Positions 34,513 to 44,306 of a DNA stretch of 64,000 nt are shown piece by piece. Within the stretch, counting starts at the first letter, position 1, and each line of letters opens with the position of its first letter. Made by a program: the position numbers and the translations under genes. A model generated the notes under the pieces. It was given only the letters and a program-made list of their open reading frames with translations. It was not told the origin of the DNA and ran no database searches. This DNA is from Paeniglutamicibacter cryotolerans (GTDB taxonomy: Bacteria; Actinomycetota; Actinomycetes; Actinomycetales; Micrococcaceae). The stretch covers positions 620,001 through 684,000 of the forward strand of contig NZ_JACHVS010000002.1 in assembly GCF_014190875.1 (NCBI RefSeq), read 5' to 3'.

Positions 34513-36240
34513 ATGTCTAAAACAGGCCCGATCAGGCACGCGCGCAAGGCGCTGCTGTGGCTCGGCGTAATCTTCATCATGCTCAGCATCCTGATGGGTG
34601 TTGGGATCATGACCAATAACGCCTCGTTTGCACCGAAACTCGCGCTCGACCTCGAGGGCGGAACCCAGATGATCCTCGCGCCCCAGGTATCCGGCGGGGC
34701 CCCGGCCACGCAGGAACAGCTTGACCAGGCAGTGCAGATTATCCGTGATCGCGTTGACGGTTCCGGTGTCTCCGAAGCCGAGATCACCACCCAGTCCGGG
34801 AAGAACGTCGTGGTTTCCATGCCGGGCGTGCCCGATGCGAAGACCCGGGAGCTGATCAAAGCCTCGGCGAACATGGAATTCCGTGCCGTCATCGAGGCCG
34901 ATCAGCGGGTCACCGCCGTCCCCGAGGACCAGCGGACCCCTGCGAAGGACCTCCCCAAGCCGACGGCCAAGCCGGAAAACGGTTCGGATCCGAACTGGGT
35001 CGACGCCAAGCTGCAGAAGGAATTCGAGGCCTTTGACTGCGTCGCCGAGATCGGCAAGGGCGCATCGGTCGTACACGATCCGACCAAGCCGATGGTCGCC
35101 TGTGAACCGTCGACGGCGACGACCTACATCCTGGGTCCCGTCGAGGTTCCCGGCACTGACATCAAGGATGCCAGCTCAGGCCCCGAGCGCAACAGCCAGG
35201 GTGCTCCCACCGGTGGCTGGTCCGTGAACCTCGAGTTCACCGGTCCGGGCCAGGCCGCGTTCCGCACCGTCACCGAGCGCATCACTCCGCTTGCTCCGCC
35301 GCGTAACCAATTCGCGATCCTGCTGGACGGCACGGTCATCTCAGCACCGCGTTCGCAGGCAATCATCGCCGACGGACGGGCCTCCATCACCGGCGGCTTT
35401 ACCGAGGCCTCCGCGAAGGATTTGGCCGAACAGCTGAAGTACGGCGCACTGCCGATCAGCTTCACCATTCAGAGCGAGCAGCAGATCTCCGCCACGCTGG
35501 GCACCGATCAACTGCGCATGGGCCTGATTTCCGGCATCATCGGCCTGGTTCTGGTTGCCATCTATTCCTTCTTCCAATACCGTCTGCTCGGCTTGGTCAC
35601 GATGGCCTCGCTGATCGTGGCCGGCGTCCTGACCTATCAGGCGATCATCCTGCTGGGCTGGGCGCAGAACTACCGGCTGTCGCTGGCTGGCATCGCCGGC
35701 ATCATCGTCGCCATCGGCCTCACCGCCGACTCGTTCATCGTGTACTTCGAACGCGTGCGTGATGAGCTGCGTGAGGGCCGTGCGCTGATCTCGGCGGTCG
35801 AAACCGGCTGGAAGCGTGCCAAGCGCACCATCATCGCCTCCAAGGCGGTCAACCTGCTCGCGGCCTTCGTGCTGTACATGGTGGCAGTGGGCAATGTGAA
35901 GGGCTTTGCGTTCACGCTGGGACTGACGGCCATCGCCGACCTCGTCGTGGTCTTCCTGTTCACTCACCCGATGCTGCAGATTCTGGCACAGACGAAGTTC
36001 TTCGGCCAGGGACACCGGCTTTCGGGCCTGGATCCTTCGCTGCTCGGTGCCGTTCCGCTGTACCGCGGGGCCGGCCAGATCCGCCGCTTCAACCAAGAGG
36101 CCCCGGAGGCACGCGGCAAGAAGAATACAGCTGCCGCGGCCGAGGCCGAACGCCGACAGACCATTGCCGAGCGCCGGCAGGCCGCCGCCAAGACCGGTTC
36201 GACCGGAAACGCCGACACGAAGGAATCCGACCGTGGCTAA
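34513..36240 (+). CDS. secD: Protein translocase subunit SecD
   Basis: 575 residues. An N-terminal transmembrane helix (LLWLGVIFIMLSILMGVGIM) precedes the D1 motif KLALDLEGGTQMIL and a large extracytoplasmic region that includes a P1-like domain (QLDQAVQIIRDRVDGSGVSE) and NQFAILLDGTVISAPRSQAI. Five more membrane helices of the RND fold follow from about residue 340 (MGLISGIIGLVLVAIYSF, SLAGIAGIIVAIGLTADSFI). The charged cytoplasmic tail of 75 residues (AAAAEAERRQTIAERRQAAA) is an actinobacterial feature. It uses the proton gradient to aid Sec export. It overlaps secF by 8 bases. Confidence 0.97.
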   Translation: MSKTGPIRHARKALLWLGVIFIMLSILMGVGIMTNNASFAPKLALDLEGGTQMILAPQVSGGAPATQEQLDQAVQIIRDRVDGSGVSEAEITTQSGKNVVVSMPGVPDAKTRELIKASANMEFRAVIEADQRVTAVPEDQRTPAKDLPKPTAKPENGSDPNWVDAKLQKEFEAFDCVAEIGKGASVVHDPTKPMVACEPSTATTYILGPVEVPGTDIKDASSGPERNSQGAPTGGWSVNLEFTGPGQAAFRTVTERITPLAPPRNQFAILLDGTVISAPRSQAIIADGRASITGGFTEASAKDLAEQLKYGALPISFTIQSEQQISATLGTDQLRMGLISGIIGLVLVAIYSFFQYRLLGLVTMASLIVAGVLTYQAIILLGWAQNYRLSLAGIAGIIVAIGLTADSFIVYFERVRDELREGRALISAVETGWKRAKRTIIASKAVNLLAAFVLYMVAVGNVKGFAFTLGLTAIADLVVVFLFTHPMLQILAQTKFFGQGHRLSGLDPSLLGAVPLYRGAGQIRRFNQEAPEARGKKNTAAAAEAERRQTIAERRQAAAKTGSTGNADTKESDRG

Positions 36241-37216
36241 TCTCGCAACTTGGGGCAATGAGCTCTACACCGGAAAGCGCTCCTACCCGTTCATCGGCAA
36301 ACGCAAGATCTGGTTCCTAATCGCTGGCATCCTGGTCCTCGCGTCGATCATCCTGCCCATCGCCAAGGGCGGTTTCAACCTGGGCATCGAGTTCCGCGGC
36401 GGTTCGGAGTTCACCATCTCCGGCGTCGCCCACCAGGACATCGCGCCCGGCGAGCAGGCCGTGTCACAGATCGCCCCGGACAGCCACCCGAGCGTGACGA
36501 ACATCGCCGCCAACACCATGCGCATCCAGACCGACAAGCTCTCCGATGAGCAGACGGTCCAGGTTGCGCAGGCCCTTGCCGACGCCTACGGCGTGAACAA
36601 GTCCGAAGTCACCTCCACGTTCATCGGCCCGTCCTGGGGTGCAGACGTGTCACGGCAGGCGCTTTGGGGCCTGGTCGTGTTCGTGGTGCTGGTGACGCTG
36701 CTGATGGCGGCATACTTCCGCACCTGGAAAATGTCCATTGCAGCGATCATCGGCCTGTTCGCGGTGGTCGTGATCACCATCGGGATCTACTCGCTGTCGA
36801 ACTTCGAGGTCACCCCCTCGACGATCATCGGCTTCCTGACGATCCTGAGCTACTCGCTGTACGACACGGTCGTGGTGTTCGATAAGATTCGCGAGAACAC
36901 GCACCACGTGTTCGAGCAGAAGAAGCGCACCTTTGCCGAACTGGTGAATCTGGCCATCAACCAGACCCTTGTCCGCTCGATCAACACGTCGGTCGTCGCC
37001 GTGCTGCCCGTGGGCTCGATCCTGTTCATCGGCACCTTCATGCTTGGCGCCGGCACGTTGCAGGACCTCTCGCTGGCACTATTCGTCGGCATCATCGTCG
37101 GCACCCTGTGCACCGTGTTCGTTCAGGCCCCGCTGTACGCGGCGATGCGCATGAACGAACCGGCGATCCGCAAGCACGACGCACAGGTGCTCGAGCAGCG
37201 CGAAGTCTCGGCCTAA
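36233..37216 (+). CDS. secF: Protein translocase subunit SecF
   Basis: 327 residues from a GTG that overlaps the secD stop, with AAGGA upstream. The order is the first helix (KIWFLIAGILVLASIILPIA), the FNLGIEFRGGSEFTI motif, an extracytoplasmic loop with LADAYGVNKSEVTSTFIGPS, and five further helices with ILSYSLYDTVVVFDKIREN and LAINQTLVRSINTSVVAVLP. It forms the RND-type SecDF complex with SecD. A 17-bp hairpin follows 31 bases after the stop. Confidence 0.97.
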   Translation: MANLATWGNELYTGKRSYPFIGKRKIWFLIAGILVLASIILPIAKGGFNLGIEFRGGSEFTISGVAHQDIAPGEQAVSQIAPDSHPSVTNIAANTMRIQTDKLSDEQTVQVAQALADAYGVNKSEVTSTFIGPSWGADVSRQALWGLVVFVVLVTLLMAAYFRTWKMSIAAIIGLFAVVVITIGIYSLSNFEVTPSTIIGFLTILSYSLYDTVVVFDKIRENTHHVFEQKKRTFAELVNLAINQTLVRSINTSVVAVLPVGSILFIGTFMLGAGTLQDLSLALFVGIIVGTLCTVFVQAPLYAAMRMNEPAIRKHDAQVLEQREVSA

Positions 37217-37247
37217 CCCCTGCCCCGCACTGTCAGGAACACCCCCG

Positions 37248-37285
37248 ACGGCGGGGCGCGGGTCTTCGGACCCGCGCCCCGCCGT
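37248..37285 (+). terminator. 17-bp hairpin with TTCG loop after secF
   Basis: Arms 37248-37264 and 37269-37285 are perfectly complementary around a TTCG tetraloop, one of the most stable hairpin loops known. Two or three T residues follow. Confidence 0.85.
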
Positions 37286-37420
37286 TCTTCATGCCAGCGT
37301 GCTATAACCTTGCATGAGGGCCTGTTTCCGCCGGAATCCGTCGGCGGGGGAAAGGGGCCCGCTGCGACGCCGGGCGCGGACCCGGTGGGTCGCATCGGCG
37401 CCTTTGAGAGAGGATCAACC

Positions 37421-39724
37421 ATGGCAGAGAATCCCCGGGCCACGGTTCCAGGTGCACCGGTTCCCGCCCCGAACAACGGCGGACGCAGGGAAGGCACCAT
37501 TTCGCGCCTCGTGCGCTTGGCAGGACGCAGCGCGACGGCCCAGCCGCCCACGCTCGAGCCGCTGCTGCGCACCGTCCGCGCGAACAGCCCCAAGGCCGAC
37601 CTGGACTTGTTGGTGCGCGCCTACGCGGTGGCCGAACGCCACCACGAGGGCCAGAAACGCAAGAGCGGCGACCCCTACATCACCCACCCCGTCGCCGTCG
37701 CCACGATCCTCGCCGAAATGGGCATGTCCGGTACGATCCTCGCCGCAGCCCTGCTGCACGATACGGTCGAGGATACCGACTACTCGTTGGAGGACCTCAC
37801 CGCCGAGTTCGGTCCCGAAGTGGCGATGCTGGTGGACGGCGTCACCAAGCTCGACAAGGTCCAGTTCGGGGAGGCGGCGCAGGCCGAAACCGTGCGTAAG
37901 ATGGTCATCGCGATGTCGCGCGACATCCGCGTGCTGCTGATCAAACTGGCCGACCGCCTGCACAATGCCCGCACCTGGCGTTATGTCTCCCCGGAATCCA
38001 GTGCCAAGAAGGCCCGCGAGACCCTGGAGATCTTTGCCCCGCTGGCGCATCGCCTGGGTATGAACACGGTCAAATGGGAGCTGGAGGACCTCTCCTTCGC
38101 TGCGTTGCACCCCAAGGTGTACGAGGAGATCGTGCGGATGGTGGGGGAGCGGACCCCCGAACGGGAGAAATACCTGAGCCTGGTGCGCGGCACCATCGAG
38201 TCCGATCTGCGCGACGCCCGGATCAAGGCCACCATCACCGGCCGGCCCAAGCACTACTACTCGATCTACCAGAAGATGATCGTGCGCGGCAAGGACTTCG
38301 ATGACATCCACGACCTGATGGGCGTGCGCGTGCTGGTCGATACCCTGCGCGACTGCTATGCGACGCTCGGAACGCTGCACGCGCGGTGGACGCCGCTTCC
38401 GGGGCGGTTCAAGGACTACATCGCGATGCCCAAGTTCAACCTCTACCAGTCGCTGCACACCACCGTGATCGGCCCCGGCGGCCGCCCGGTAGAGATCCAG
38501 ATCCGCACCCACGAGATGCACCAGCGCGCCGAGTACGGCGTCGCCGCACATTTCAAGTACAAGCACGGCTCCCCGAAGTCCGAGGATGCCGGTGCCGAGC
38601 AGGACATGGACTGGCTGCGCTCGCTGCTGGACTGGCAGAAGGAAACCAGGGATCCGGACGAGTTCCTCGATTCGTTGCGCTTCGAGATCAACGCGGCGGA
38701 GGTTTTCGTGTTCACGCCCAAGGGCGAGGTGCTTGCGCTGCCGGCGGGATCCACCCCGGTGGACTTCGCCTACGCCGTGCACACCGATGTCGGGCACCGC
38801 ACCATCGGTGCCCGGGTCAATGGCAAGCTGGTGCCGCTGAACTCCGAGCTGAACCACGGCGATTTGGTCGAGGTCTTCACCTCCAAGGCCGAGGGTGCCG
38901 GTCCCAGCCAGGACTGGCAGGGCTTCGTCAAGAGCGCGCGGGCCCGGAACAAGATCAGGCAGTGGTTCACCAAGGAGCGCCGGGAAGAGGCGATCGAAAA
39001 GGGCAAGGAGCAGCTGACCAAGGCGCTGAGGAAGAACAACCTGCCGCTGCAGAAGCTGATGACCCACGACACGCTTTCCGCCGTGGCCCAGGAGCTGCGC
39101 CACCATGACATCTCCGCGCTCTACGCGGCCGTCGGCGACGGGCACACCTCCGCGCAGAACGTGATCGAACACCTCACCGCCCTGGTCGGCGCGCCGGATG
39201 TGGAGGAGGCGCGGCTCGACGACACCCCGATCTTCGCCGCGTCGCAGCGCCAGCAGAACTCCGATTCGGGTGTCATCATCAAGGGCGTCGGCGAGGTCCT
39301 GATCAAGTTGGCCCGTTGCTGCACTCCGGTGCCCCCGGACCAGATCACGGGCTTCGTCACCCGCGGTTCCGGCGTCTCGGTGCACCGAAACGATTGCGTG
39401 AACCTCGAGCAGCTGCGCAGCGAACCGGATCGCCTGGTGGAGGTCGAATGGGCCCCGACGAAGTCCAGCGTGTTCCTGGTAGAAATCCAGGTCGAGGCAC
39501 TGGACCGCAAGTCGCTGCTCTCCGATGTCACCAAGGTGCTCTCGGACAACCATGTGAACATCCTCTCGGCCTCCGTGAATACCTCGCGGGACCGGGTGGC
39601 CATCTCGCGCTTCTCCTTCGAGATGGGCGACCCGAAATACCTGAACCACGTGCTCAACGCGGTGCGTCGGATCGATGGGGTCTATGACGTCTACCGGACC
39701 ACGGCGGGCAACCGCCGCTCCTGA
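37421..39724 (+). CDS. relA: Bifunctional (p)ppGpp synthetase/hydrolase (Rel/SpoT family)
   Basis: 767 residues. The HD hydrolase domain has [20 protein letters not shown] (HD at 113-114). The synthetase domain has [20 protein letters not shown], then MGVRVLV and [19 protein letters not shown]. The TGS domain has [20 protein letters not shown], then a zinc-finger-like [20 protein letters not shown], and a C-terminal ACT domain ([20 protein letters not shown]). Both active sites are intact, so it should make and break the stringent-response alarmone. The ATG has GAGAGAGG upstream; a longer frame begins at 37310 but runs through the secF terminator area. Confidence 0.97.
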   Translation: MAENPRATVPGAPVPAPNNGGRREGTISRLVRLAGRSATAQPPTLEPLLRTVRANSPKADLDLLVRAYAVAERHHEGQKRKSGDPYITHPVAVATILAEMGMSGTILAAALLHDTVEDTDYSLEDLTAEFGPEVAMLVDGVTKLDKVQFGEAAQAETVRKMVIAMSRDIRVLLIKLADRLHNARTWRYVSPESSAKKARETLEIFAPLAHRLGMNTVKWELEDLSFAALHPKVYEEIVRMVGERTPEREKYLSLVRGTIESDLRDARIKATITGRPKHYYSIYQKMIVRGKDFDDIHDLMGVRVLVDTLRDCYATLGTLHARWTPLPGRFKDYIAMPKFNLYQSLHTTVIGPGGRPVEIQIRTHEMHQRAEYGVAAHFKYKHGSPKSEDAGAEQDMDWLRSLLDWQKETRDPDEFLDSLRFEINAAEVFVFTPKGEVLALPAGSTPVDFAYAVHTDVGHRTIGARVNGKLVPLNSELNHGDLVEVFTSKAEGAGPSQDWQGFVKSARARNKIRQWFTKERREEAIEKGKEQLTKALRKNNLPLQKLMTHDTLSAVAQELRHHDISALYAAVGDGHTSAQNVIEHLTALVGAPDVEEARLDDTPIFAASQRQQNSDSGVIIKGVGEVLIKLARCCTPVPPDQITGFVTRGSGVSVHRNDCVNLEQLRSEPDRLVEVEWAPTKSSVFLVEIQVEALDRKSLLSDVTKVLSDNHVNILSASVNTSRDRVAISRFSFEMGDPKYLNHVLNAVRRIDGVYDVYRTTAGNRRS

Positions 39725-39777
39725 GCCGATGCCCGGTGGCATCCGGAGCGATGGCGCGCTGAATGTTCGAGCGGGCT

Positions 39778-39816
39778 ATCGACCGGACCGGGTGAAATCC
39801 ACCCGGTCCGGTCGAT
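39778..39816 (+). terminator. 17-bp hairpin after relA
   Basis: Arms 39778-39794 and 39800-39816 pair perfectly around a 5-base loop. No T-tract. It begins 54 bases after the relA stop. Confidence 0.75.
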
Positions 39817-40285
39817 TCGCGTCCGGCGCCGTCGGCGAGGTCCCGGCCGGCATTTTGGTACGCAGTCGACACCCTGGCCGCGGCCACGGCCGGTAGTCCG
39901 ATTTGTTGATGACTGCTCCGTGCCCGGTCTACGTGTGCCAACTACTCAGCTGGGCTGTGTGGGCACCGCTTCGGTCATGGGCCTGCTCGTATTCGGTGAG
40001 CCGGGCGCCGACCTGTCCGGACACCACGGCGGACGGATCGCCCGGCGAGCCCGCCTGAGCCAGGTCCGCACCGCGGCCATCCGTCCACGGGGGCGGAAAA
40101 GCCGGACGGGCCGCAGCTGGGGCATGCATCTCCCCGATGGCCCGCGGCTGTTGTTCAGTACCGGTTCCCTGGGGCACTCCCGGGTCGCCGGGACACCGCG
40201 TGCTTCGACCGATGATTGCGGGGGATGCCAGCGCAGCGGCCGCTGGGCCAAACACGCATGGTGTCGCCGGGGTTGGTCGTGGCGC
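39817..40285. other. Intergenic region between relA and the AbiEi-like gene
   Basis: No gene is supported. Open frames on both strands have no recognisable motif and no ribosome-binding site. No repeats or hairpins were noticed beyond the relA terminator. Confidence 0.4.
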
Positions 40286-40888
40286 CTACGCTGCGGTGCG
40301 TTCCGGCGTGGCGTCGATGAGCTTGTCCACCAGGGCCAGCGCGCGGATCCTGCCGGGCCGGCGGTGGAAGAGTGCCACGGCATCGCGAACAGTTTCCAGC
40401 CGACAGCCCAGACGCGGGATGCCGTCCATGGCGGCCAGGATGGATCGGGCCGCGTCGGGCGGTGAATTGAAGGCGACATCGGTTGCGGTGCGCAGGGGCG
40501 ATGTCACGGCGACGCCGCCCAGCATGCACAATTCCGTGTCATCGACGGCTGACTCCGATAGTTTGATCTTCAGCAGCGGTACCTGGGCGTTGGGCCGGTG
40601 GTAGCGGGCCACGAGCACTTCCAGTTCCGTGGGCATCGGCCAACAGCCGTAGACCCAGGCGGCGCTGCGCCGCCCGATGATGCCGTGCGGACCCATCCTC
40701 GGCCCGGCAATGACCGCGGCAGCGCCGGCGCGGATGGCAGCGGTGTCGGGTTGCGCGGCGCCGACGAAGGTTCCCGGGAGCACCTCGCGGATGATCCCCT
40801 GATGTTCCATCGCCCGGAGTTCACCATGGGAAAACGGGTGCCCGGCGAGCATGATCATCGAGCGGAGCTCGGGAAGCGTAGTGTTCAT
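40286..40888 (-). CDS. AbiEi-type antitoxin-like / endonuclease-like protein
   Basis: 200 residues from ATG 40888. The first 70 residues (LRSMIMLAGHPFSHGELRAM, EHQGIIREVLPGTFVGA) resemble the winged-helix region of AbiEi-type antitoxins. This is followed by IIGRRSAAWVYGCWPMPTEL, a beta-rich middle, and GGVAVTSPLRTATDVAFNSP, which is typical of the family of actinobacterial proteins related to AbiEi/DUF559. No AbiEii-like toxin partner is adjacent, so a toxin-antitoxin role is doubtful. The GGAGGG is immediately next to the start, an odd spacing, so the start could be elsewhere. Confidence 0.7.
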   Translation of the reverse strand: MNTTLPELRSMIMLAGHPFSHGELRAMEHQGIIREVLPGTFVGAAQPDTAAIRAGAAAVIAGPRMGPHGIIGRRSAAWVYGCWPMPTELEVLVARYHRPNAQVPLLKIKLSESAVDDTELCMLGGVAVTSPLRTATDVAFNSPPDAARSILAAMDGIPRLGCRLETVRDAVALFHRRPGRIRALALVDKLIDATPERTAA

Positions 40889-41070
40889 CCCTCCACGGTG
40901 GCAGGCGTCGATGCCGCGGCACAGTACCCGGGCGCCATTGTGGATAACCAGCCGGGAGCCAGGGCAGGGCGTCGGGCAGGCAAAAGGGCAGGTGCGCCGC
41001 CGCACGGCCATGTCGGCCGTCGGGAGCGCACCCGCCCCCTGTCCGCCGGGTCAGCGACCCGGTATTGCTG

Positions 41071-42537
41071 CTACTGGAAGTCCGCCGCGGACTTGCGCAA
41101 CGTCTCGAGCCAGGCGCGGCGCGCCTCCAGCGCCTCTTCTGCGGAGCGGATCTTGGACTCCACGCCCTTGGCGCGGGCCTTGTCCAGGTCGGCTTCAAGC
41201 TCGGCGATGGCGTCCTCGAGCTGGGTGAGCATCGAGTTCGTGCGGGCTTTGGTCTCCGGGTTGGAGCGCTGCCAGGCCTCGTCCTCCGCCGAACGCACTG
41301 CCTCTTCGACCTGGCGCAGGCCGGCCTCGACGCGCTGCATGTCGCCACGCGGTACCTTGCCAGCGGACTCCCAGCGGTCGCGGATCGAATCCAGGGCCTT
41401 CTTGGCGGCGGCCAGGTTGGTGATCGGCAGCAGGGCCTTAGCCTCGAGCAGCAGGGCGTCCTTGACGATCAGGTTCGCGCCGAACTCCTCGTCGATGGCG
41501 TCGTTCTCGGCGGTGCGGGCAGCGAAGAAGACATCCTGGGCGGCGCGGAAGCGTGCCCACAGGGCGTCGTCATCCTTGCGTGACGCGCGCTTGGACAGCT
41601 TCCACTCCTCCATCAGGCGGCGGTATTCACCGGCCGTTGCTCCCCAGTCGGTGGAATGCGAAAGTTCCTCGGCCCGCGCGATGAGCGCTTCCTTGGAGGA
41701 CTTTGCCTCGGCGTTGGCGGCATCGAGCTGCGAGAAGTACGCGCGGCGGTGGCGGTCGAACGTGGTGCGGGCACCGCGGAAGCGCTTCCAGAGGTTGTCC
41801 TCGTTGGAACGGCCCAGGCGGACGCCGTGCTTCTGCGCGGCCTTCCAGGCTTCGAACAGCTCGTTCATGCGGGCCGAGCCCTGCTTCCACTGGATCACCG
41901 AGGTGTCCTGTGCGGCAAGTGCCTCCGCCTCCACGACGATGGCCTCGCGAGCCGCCAGCTCGGTGGCGCGCAGCGCCTCCAGGGCCTGGCGCTCGGCGGC
42001 GGACAGGGCCGATACGGCGGCGCGGGCCGCTTCGATGCGGGCCTCCAGTGCCGGCAGGTCACCGACCATGGTGCGCTCGGCAACGGTGGCGGCGAGGTGG
42101 TCAAGGGTCTTGGCCATGTCCGAGCTCGGTGCCTTGGCTTCGACGCGCTGCTCGAGCAGCATCAGCTGGGAAACGACATCGTCGTGCTTGCGCACGAAGT
42201 AGGCCAGGGCCTCCTCCGGGCCGGCATCCGGGTACTGGCCCACGGGGTGCTCGGTGCCGTCGATGATGACGAAGACGTGTCCATCCTCGGACACGCGGCT
42301 GTGCTTCGCTGCTTCTTCCAGCGGAGTGCTGAAGGCAGGAGGAGCGACAACGCCGGTGGCTGCCGCGGTGGCTGCCGCGGGGCGCGGCATGGCTGCCGGG
42401 GAGGGAACCGCAGCCGGCTTCGGGGCCGGGGCTGCCGGGGTGGGTGCCTCCGCCGCGGCGGCCTGCTCCATTACGGGCTGGCCTTCCGCTTCGGTGCTCG
42501 GCTGGACGTTGTCGTCGGATTGCTGACTGGTGGTCAC
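41071..42537 (-). CDS. DUF349 domain-containing coiled-coil protein
   Basis: 488 residues from a GTG. The N-terminal 70 residues are an Ala/Pro-rich low-complexity stretch (PAPKPAAVPSPAAMPRPAAA), then GHVFVIIDGTEHPVGQYPDA. Several DUF349 repeats follow, about 70 residues each, recognisable by W.....R...LW.RFR patterns (ARMNELFEAWKAAQKHGV, LWKRFRGARTTFDRHRRAYF, LMEEWKLSKRASRKDDDALW). The protein is almost entirely helical and should form long coiled coils. The function is unknown; the family is constant next to relA/hisS in this group. It is divergent from hisS, with 240 bases between starts. Confidence 0.9.
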   Translation of the reverse strand: MTTSQQSDDNVQPSTEAEGQPVMEQAAAAEAPTPAAPAPKPAAVPSPAAMPRPAAATAAATGVVAPPAFSTPLEEAAKHSRVSEDGHVFVIIDGTEHPVGQYPDAGPEEALAYFVRKHDDVVSQLMLLEQRVEAKAPSSDMAKTLDHLAATVAERTMVGDLPALEARIEAARAAVSALSAAERQALEALRATELAAREAIVVEAEALAAQDTSVIQWKQGSARMNELFEAWKAAQKHGVRLGRSNEDNLWKRFRGARTTFDRHRRAYFSQLDAANAEAKSSKEALIARAEELSHSTDWGATAGEYRRLMEEWKLSKRASRKDDDALWARFRAAQDVFFAARTAENDAIDEEFGANLIVKDALLLEAKALLPITNLAAAKKALDSIRDRWESAGKVPRGDMQRVEAGLRQVEEAVRSAEDEAWQRSNPETKARTNSMLTQLEDAIAELEADLDKARAKGVESKIRSAEEALEARRAWLETLRKSAADFQ

Positions 42538-42777
42538 CGCTGAAACTCTTTCACTCGGAACGGTTCCGGGCGTATCGCCGGAACAGGTATCAGGGCCACT
42601 TTACCCAGTCCGGGGCCCCGGCCGGTAGTTTCGGACCCCGAGCCGCACTCATTCGCATGGTTTCGCGCACCGCGCACTAGACTTGTGCGGTGAGACGGGC
42701 CCGTGTAGCACCCGCTGTTGCCGGGTATCCGGCCCCGTCCGAACGATTTTTCAATACCTACGAGGAGTACCCCACCC

Positions 42778-44109
42778 ATGGCACGCAAGGCCTCCCTGTC
42801 CGGCTTCCCCGAATGGCTTCCCCAGGAGCGTGCCATCGAGCAGCACGTGTTGGATACGCTGCGCAAGACCTTCGAACTCCATGGGTTCGGAAACATCGAA
42901 ACCCGAGCGGTCGAAACCGTCGGGCACCTGCTGCGCAAGGGCGAGATTGACAAGGAGGTCTACGGACTCTCCCGGCTGGCGGCCGAGGAAACGGCTAAGT
43001 CGGACCCGAATGCGCTGGCCCTGCACTTCGACCTGACTGTCCCGTTCGCCCGCTACGTGGTGGAGAACGCCGGGCACCTGGCCTTCCCGTTCCGCCGCTA
43101 CCAGATGCAGAAGGTATGGCGGGGCGAGCGCCCGCAGGACGGCCGTTTCCGCGAGTTCATGCAGGCAGACATCGACGTGGTCGGGGAGGGAACGCTGCCC
43201 TTCCGCTACGACGTGGAACTGGCGCTGGTGATCGTCGAGGCCCTCTCGGCGCTGCCGATCGGCGATTTCATGCTGCGGGTGAACAACCGCAAGCTCGCCG
43301 AGGGCTTCTACTTGGGACTGGGCCTGGAGGACCCCGCGGGCGTGCTGCGCTCGATCGACAAGTTGGAGAAGATTGGGGCGGAGAAGGTCGCCGAACTGCT
43401 GCGTACCGAGCTCGGTGCCACGGACGCCCAGGCCGAGGCCGCGCTCGCGCTGGCATCGATCCGCACCCTGGACGACTCGTTCGTCGGGCAAGTGCGCGCG
43501 CTAGGCGTGTCGCACCCGCTGCTCGAGGAGGGGCTGGAAGAGCTCGCCGAGGTGGTGCGCACCGCAGTGCGCCGCGCACCGGGCAAGGTCATCGCCGACC
43601 TTTCCATCGCCCGCGGCCTGGATTACTACACCGGCACCGTCTACGAAACTGTGTTGGTGGGCCACGAGTCCCTGGGCTCGATCTGCTCTGGTGGCCGCTA
43701 CGAATCCCTGGCCTCAAAGGGCAACAAGAACTACCCGGGCGTGGGGCTCTCCATCGGTGTGACCCGGCTGGTCTCGCGCATGCTTGCCGAGGCCTCGGTC
43801 ACCGCCTCGCGCTCAGTGCCCTCCGCGGTTCTGGTGGCACTGGCCAACGACGAGGGCTGGCACGATGCCCAGGACGTGGCAGCGGCCCTGCGCTCACGCG
43901 GAATCTGCGTGGAGGTGGCGGCCGCGGCGGAGAAATTCGGTAAGCAGATCAAGTTCGCCGACCGCCGCGGCATCCCATTCGTCTGGTTCATCGGCGAGGA
44001 CGGCTCCCACGAGGTCAAGGACATCCGCTCCGGCGAGCAGTCCAGCGCCGACCCGGCCAGCTGGATGCCGCCGGCGCAGGACCTGCACGTGGGCATCGTT
44101 TCCGCCTAG
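42778..44109 (+). CDS. hisS: Histidyl-tRNA synthetase
   Basis: 443 residues from ATG 42778 with GAGGAG upstream. The class II core has motif 2 [20 protein letters not shown], then [15 protein letters not shown], the histidine-binding [13 protein letters not shown], and motif 3 region [20 protein letters not shown]-terminal anticodon-binding domain of about 90 residues ([20 protein letters not shown]) completes it. It charges tRNA-His. It begins [15 protein letters not shown], a form common in actinobacteria. It is separated from aspS by a strong hairpin. Confidence 0.97.
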   Translation: MARKASLSGFPEWLPQERAIEQHVLDTLRKTFELHGFGNIETRAVETVGHLLRKGEIDKEVYGLSRLAAEETAKSDPNALALHFDLTVPFARYVVENAGHLAFPFRRYQMQKVWRGERPQDGRFREFMQADIDVVGEGTLPFRYDVELALVIVEALSALPIGDFMLRVNNRKLAEGFYLGLGLEDPAGVLRSIDKLEKIGAEKVAELLRTELGATDAQAEAALALASIRTLDDSFVGQVRALGVSHPLLEEGLEELAEVVRTAVRRAPGKVIADLSIARGLDYYTGTVYETVLVGHESLGSICSGGRYESLASKGNKNYPGVGLSIGVTRLVSRMLAEASVTASRSVPSAVLVALANDEGWHDAQDVAAALRSRGICVEVAAAAEKFGKQIKFADRRGIPFVWFIGEDGSHEVKDIRSGEQSSADPASWMPPAQDLHVGIVSA

Positions 44110-44127
44110 GCACCACGCCGTCGGTTT

Positions 44128-44169
44128 CCGCCACCGCGCCTGTGTCGCTGGACACAGGCGCGGTGGCGG
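44128..44169 (+). terminator. 19-bp perfect hairpin after hisS
   Basis: Arms 44128-44146 and 44151-44169 are fully complementary with a 4-base loop. No T-tract follows. Confidence 0.78.
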
Positions 44170-44306
44170 CTTCTGGCCCGCCGGGTATGGGCGGTAAACT
44201 CACAACAGATCATTCACCCATCCTTCAGTGCCCCACCGGGGTGCGGATTCGGCGCCCCACGGCGCCCTCCGGCCCCGGACGAGGCCATCCTGTCGAAAGG
44301 ACAGCA

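Noticed and set aside
37415..39742. 775-codon minus-strand frame opposite relA
   Set aside because: Low-complexity His/Gly/Asp/Val composition typical of antisense to a GC-rich gene; relA is fully conserved on the plus strand.
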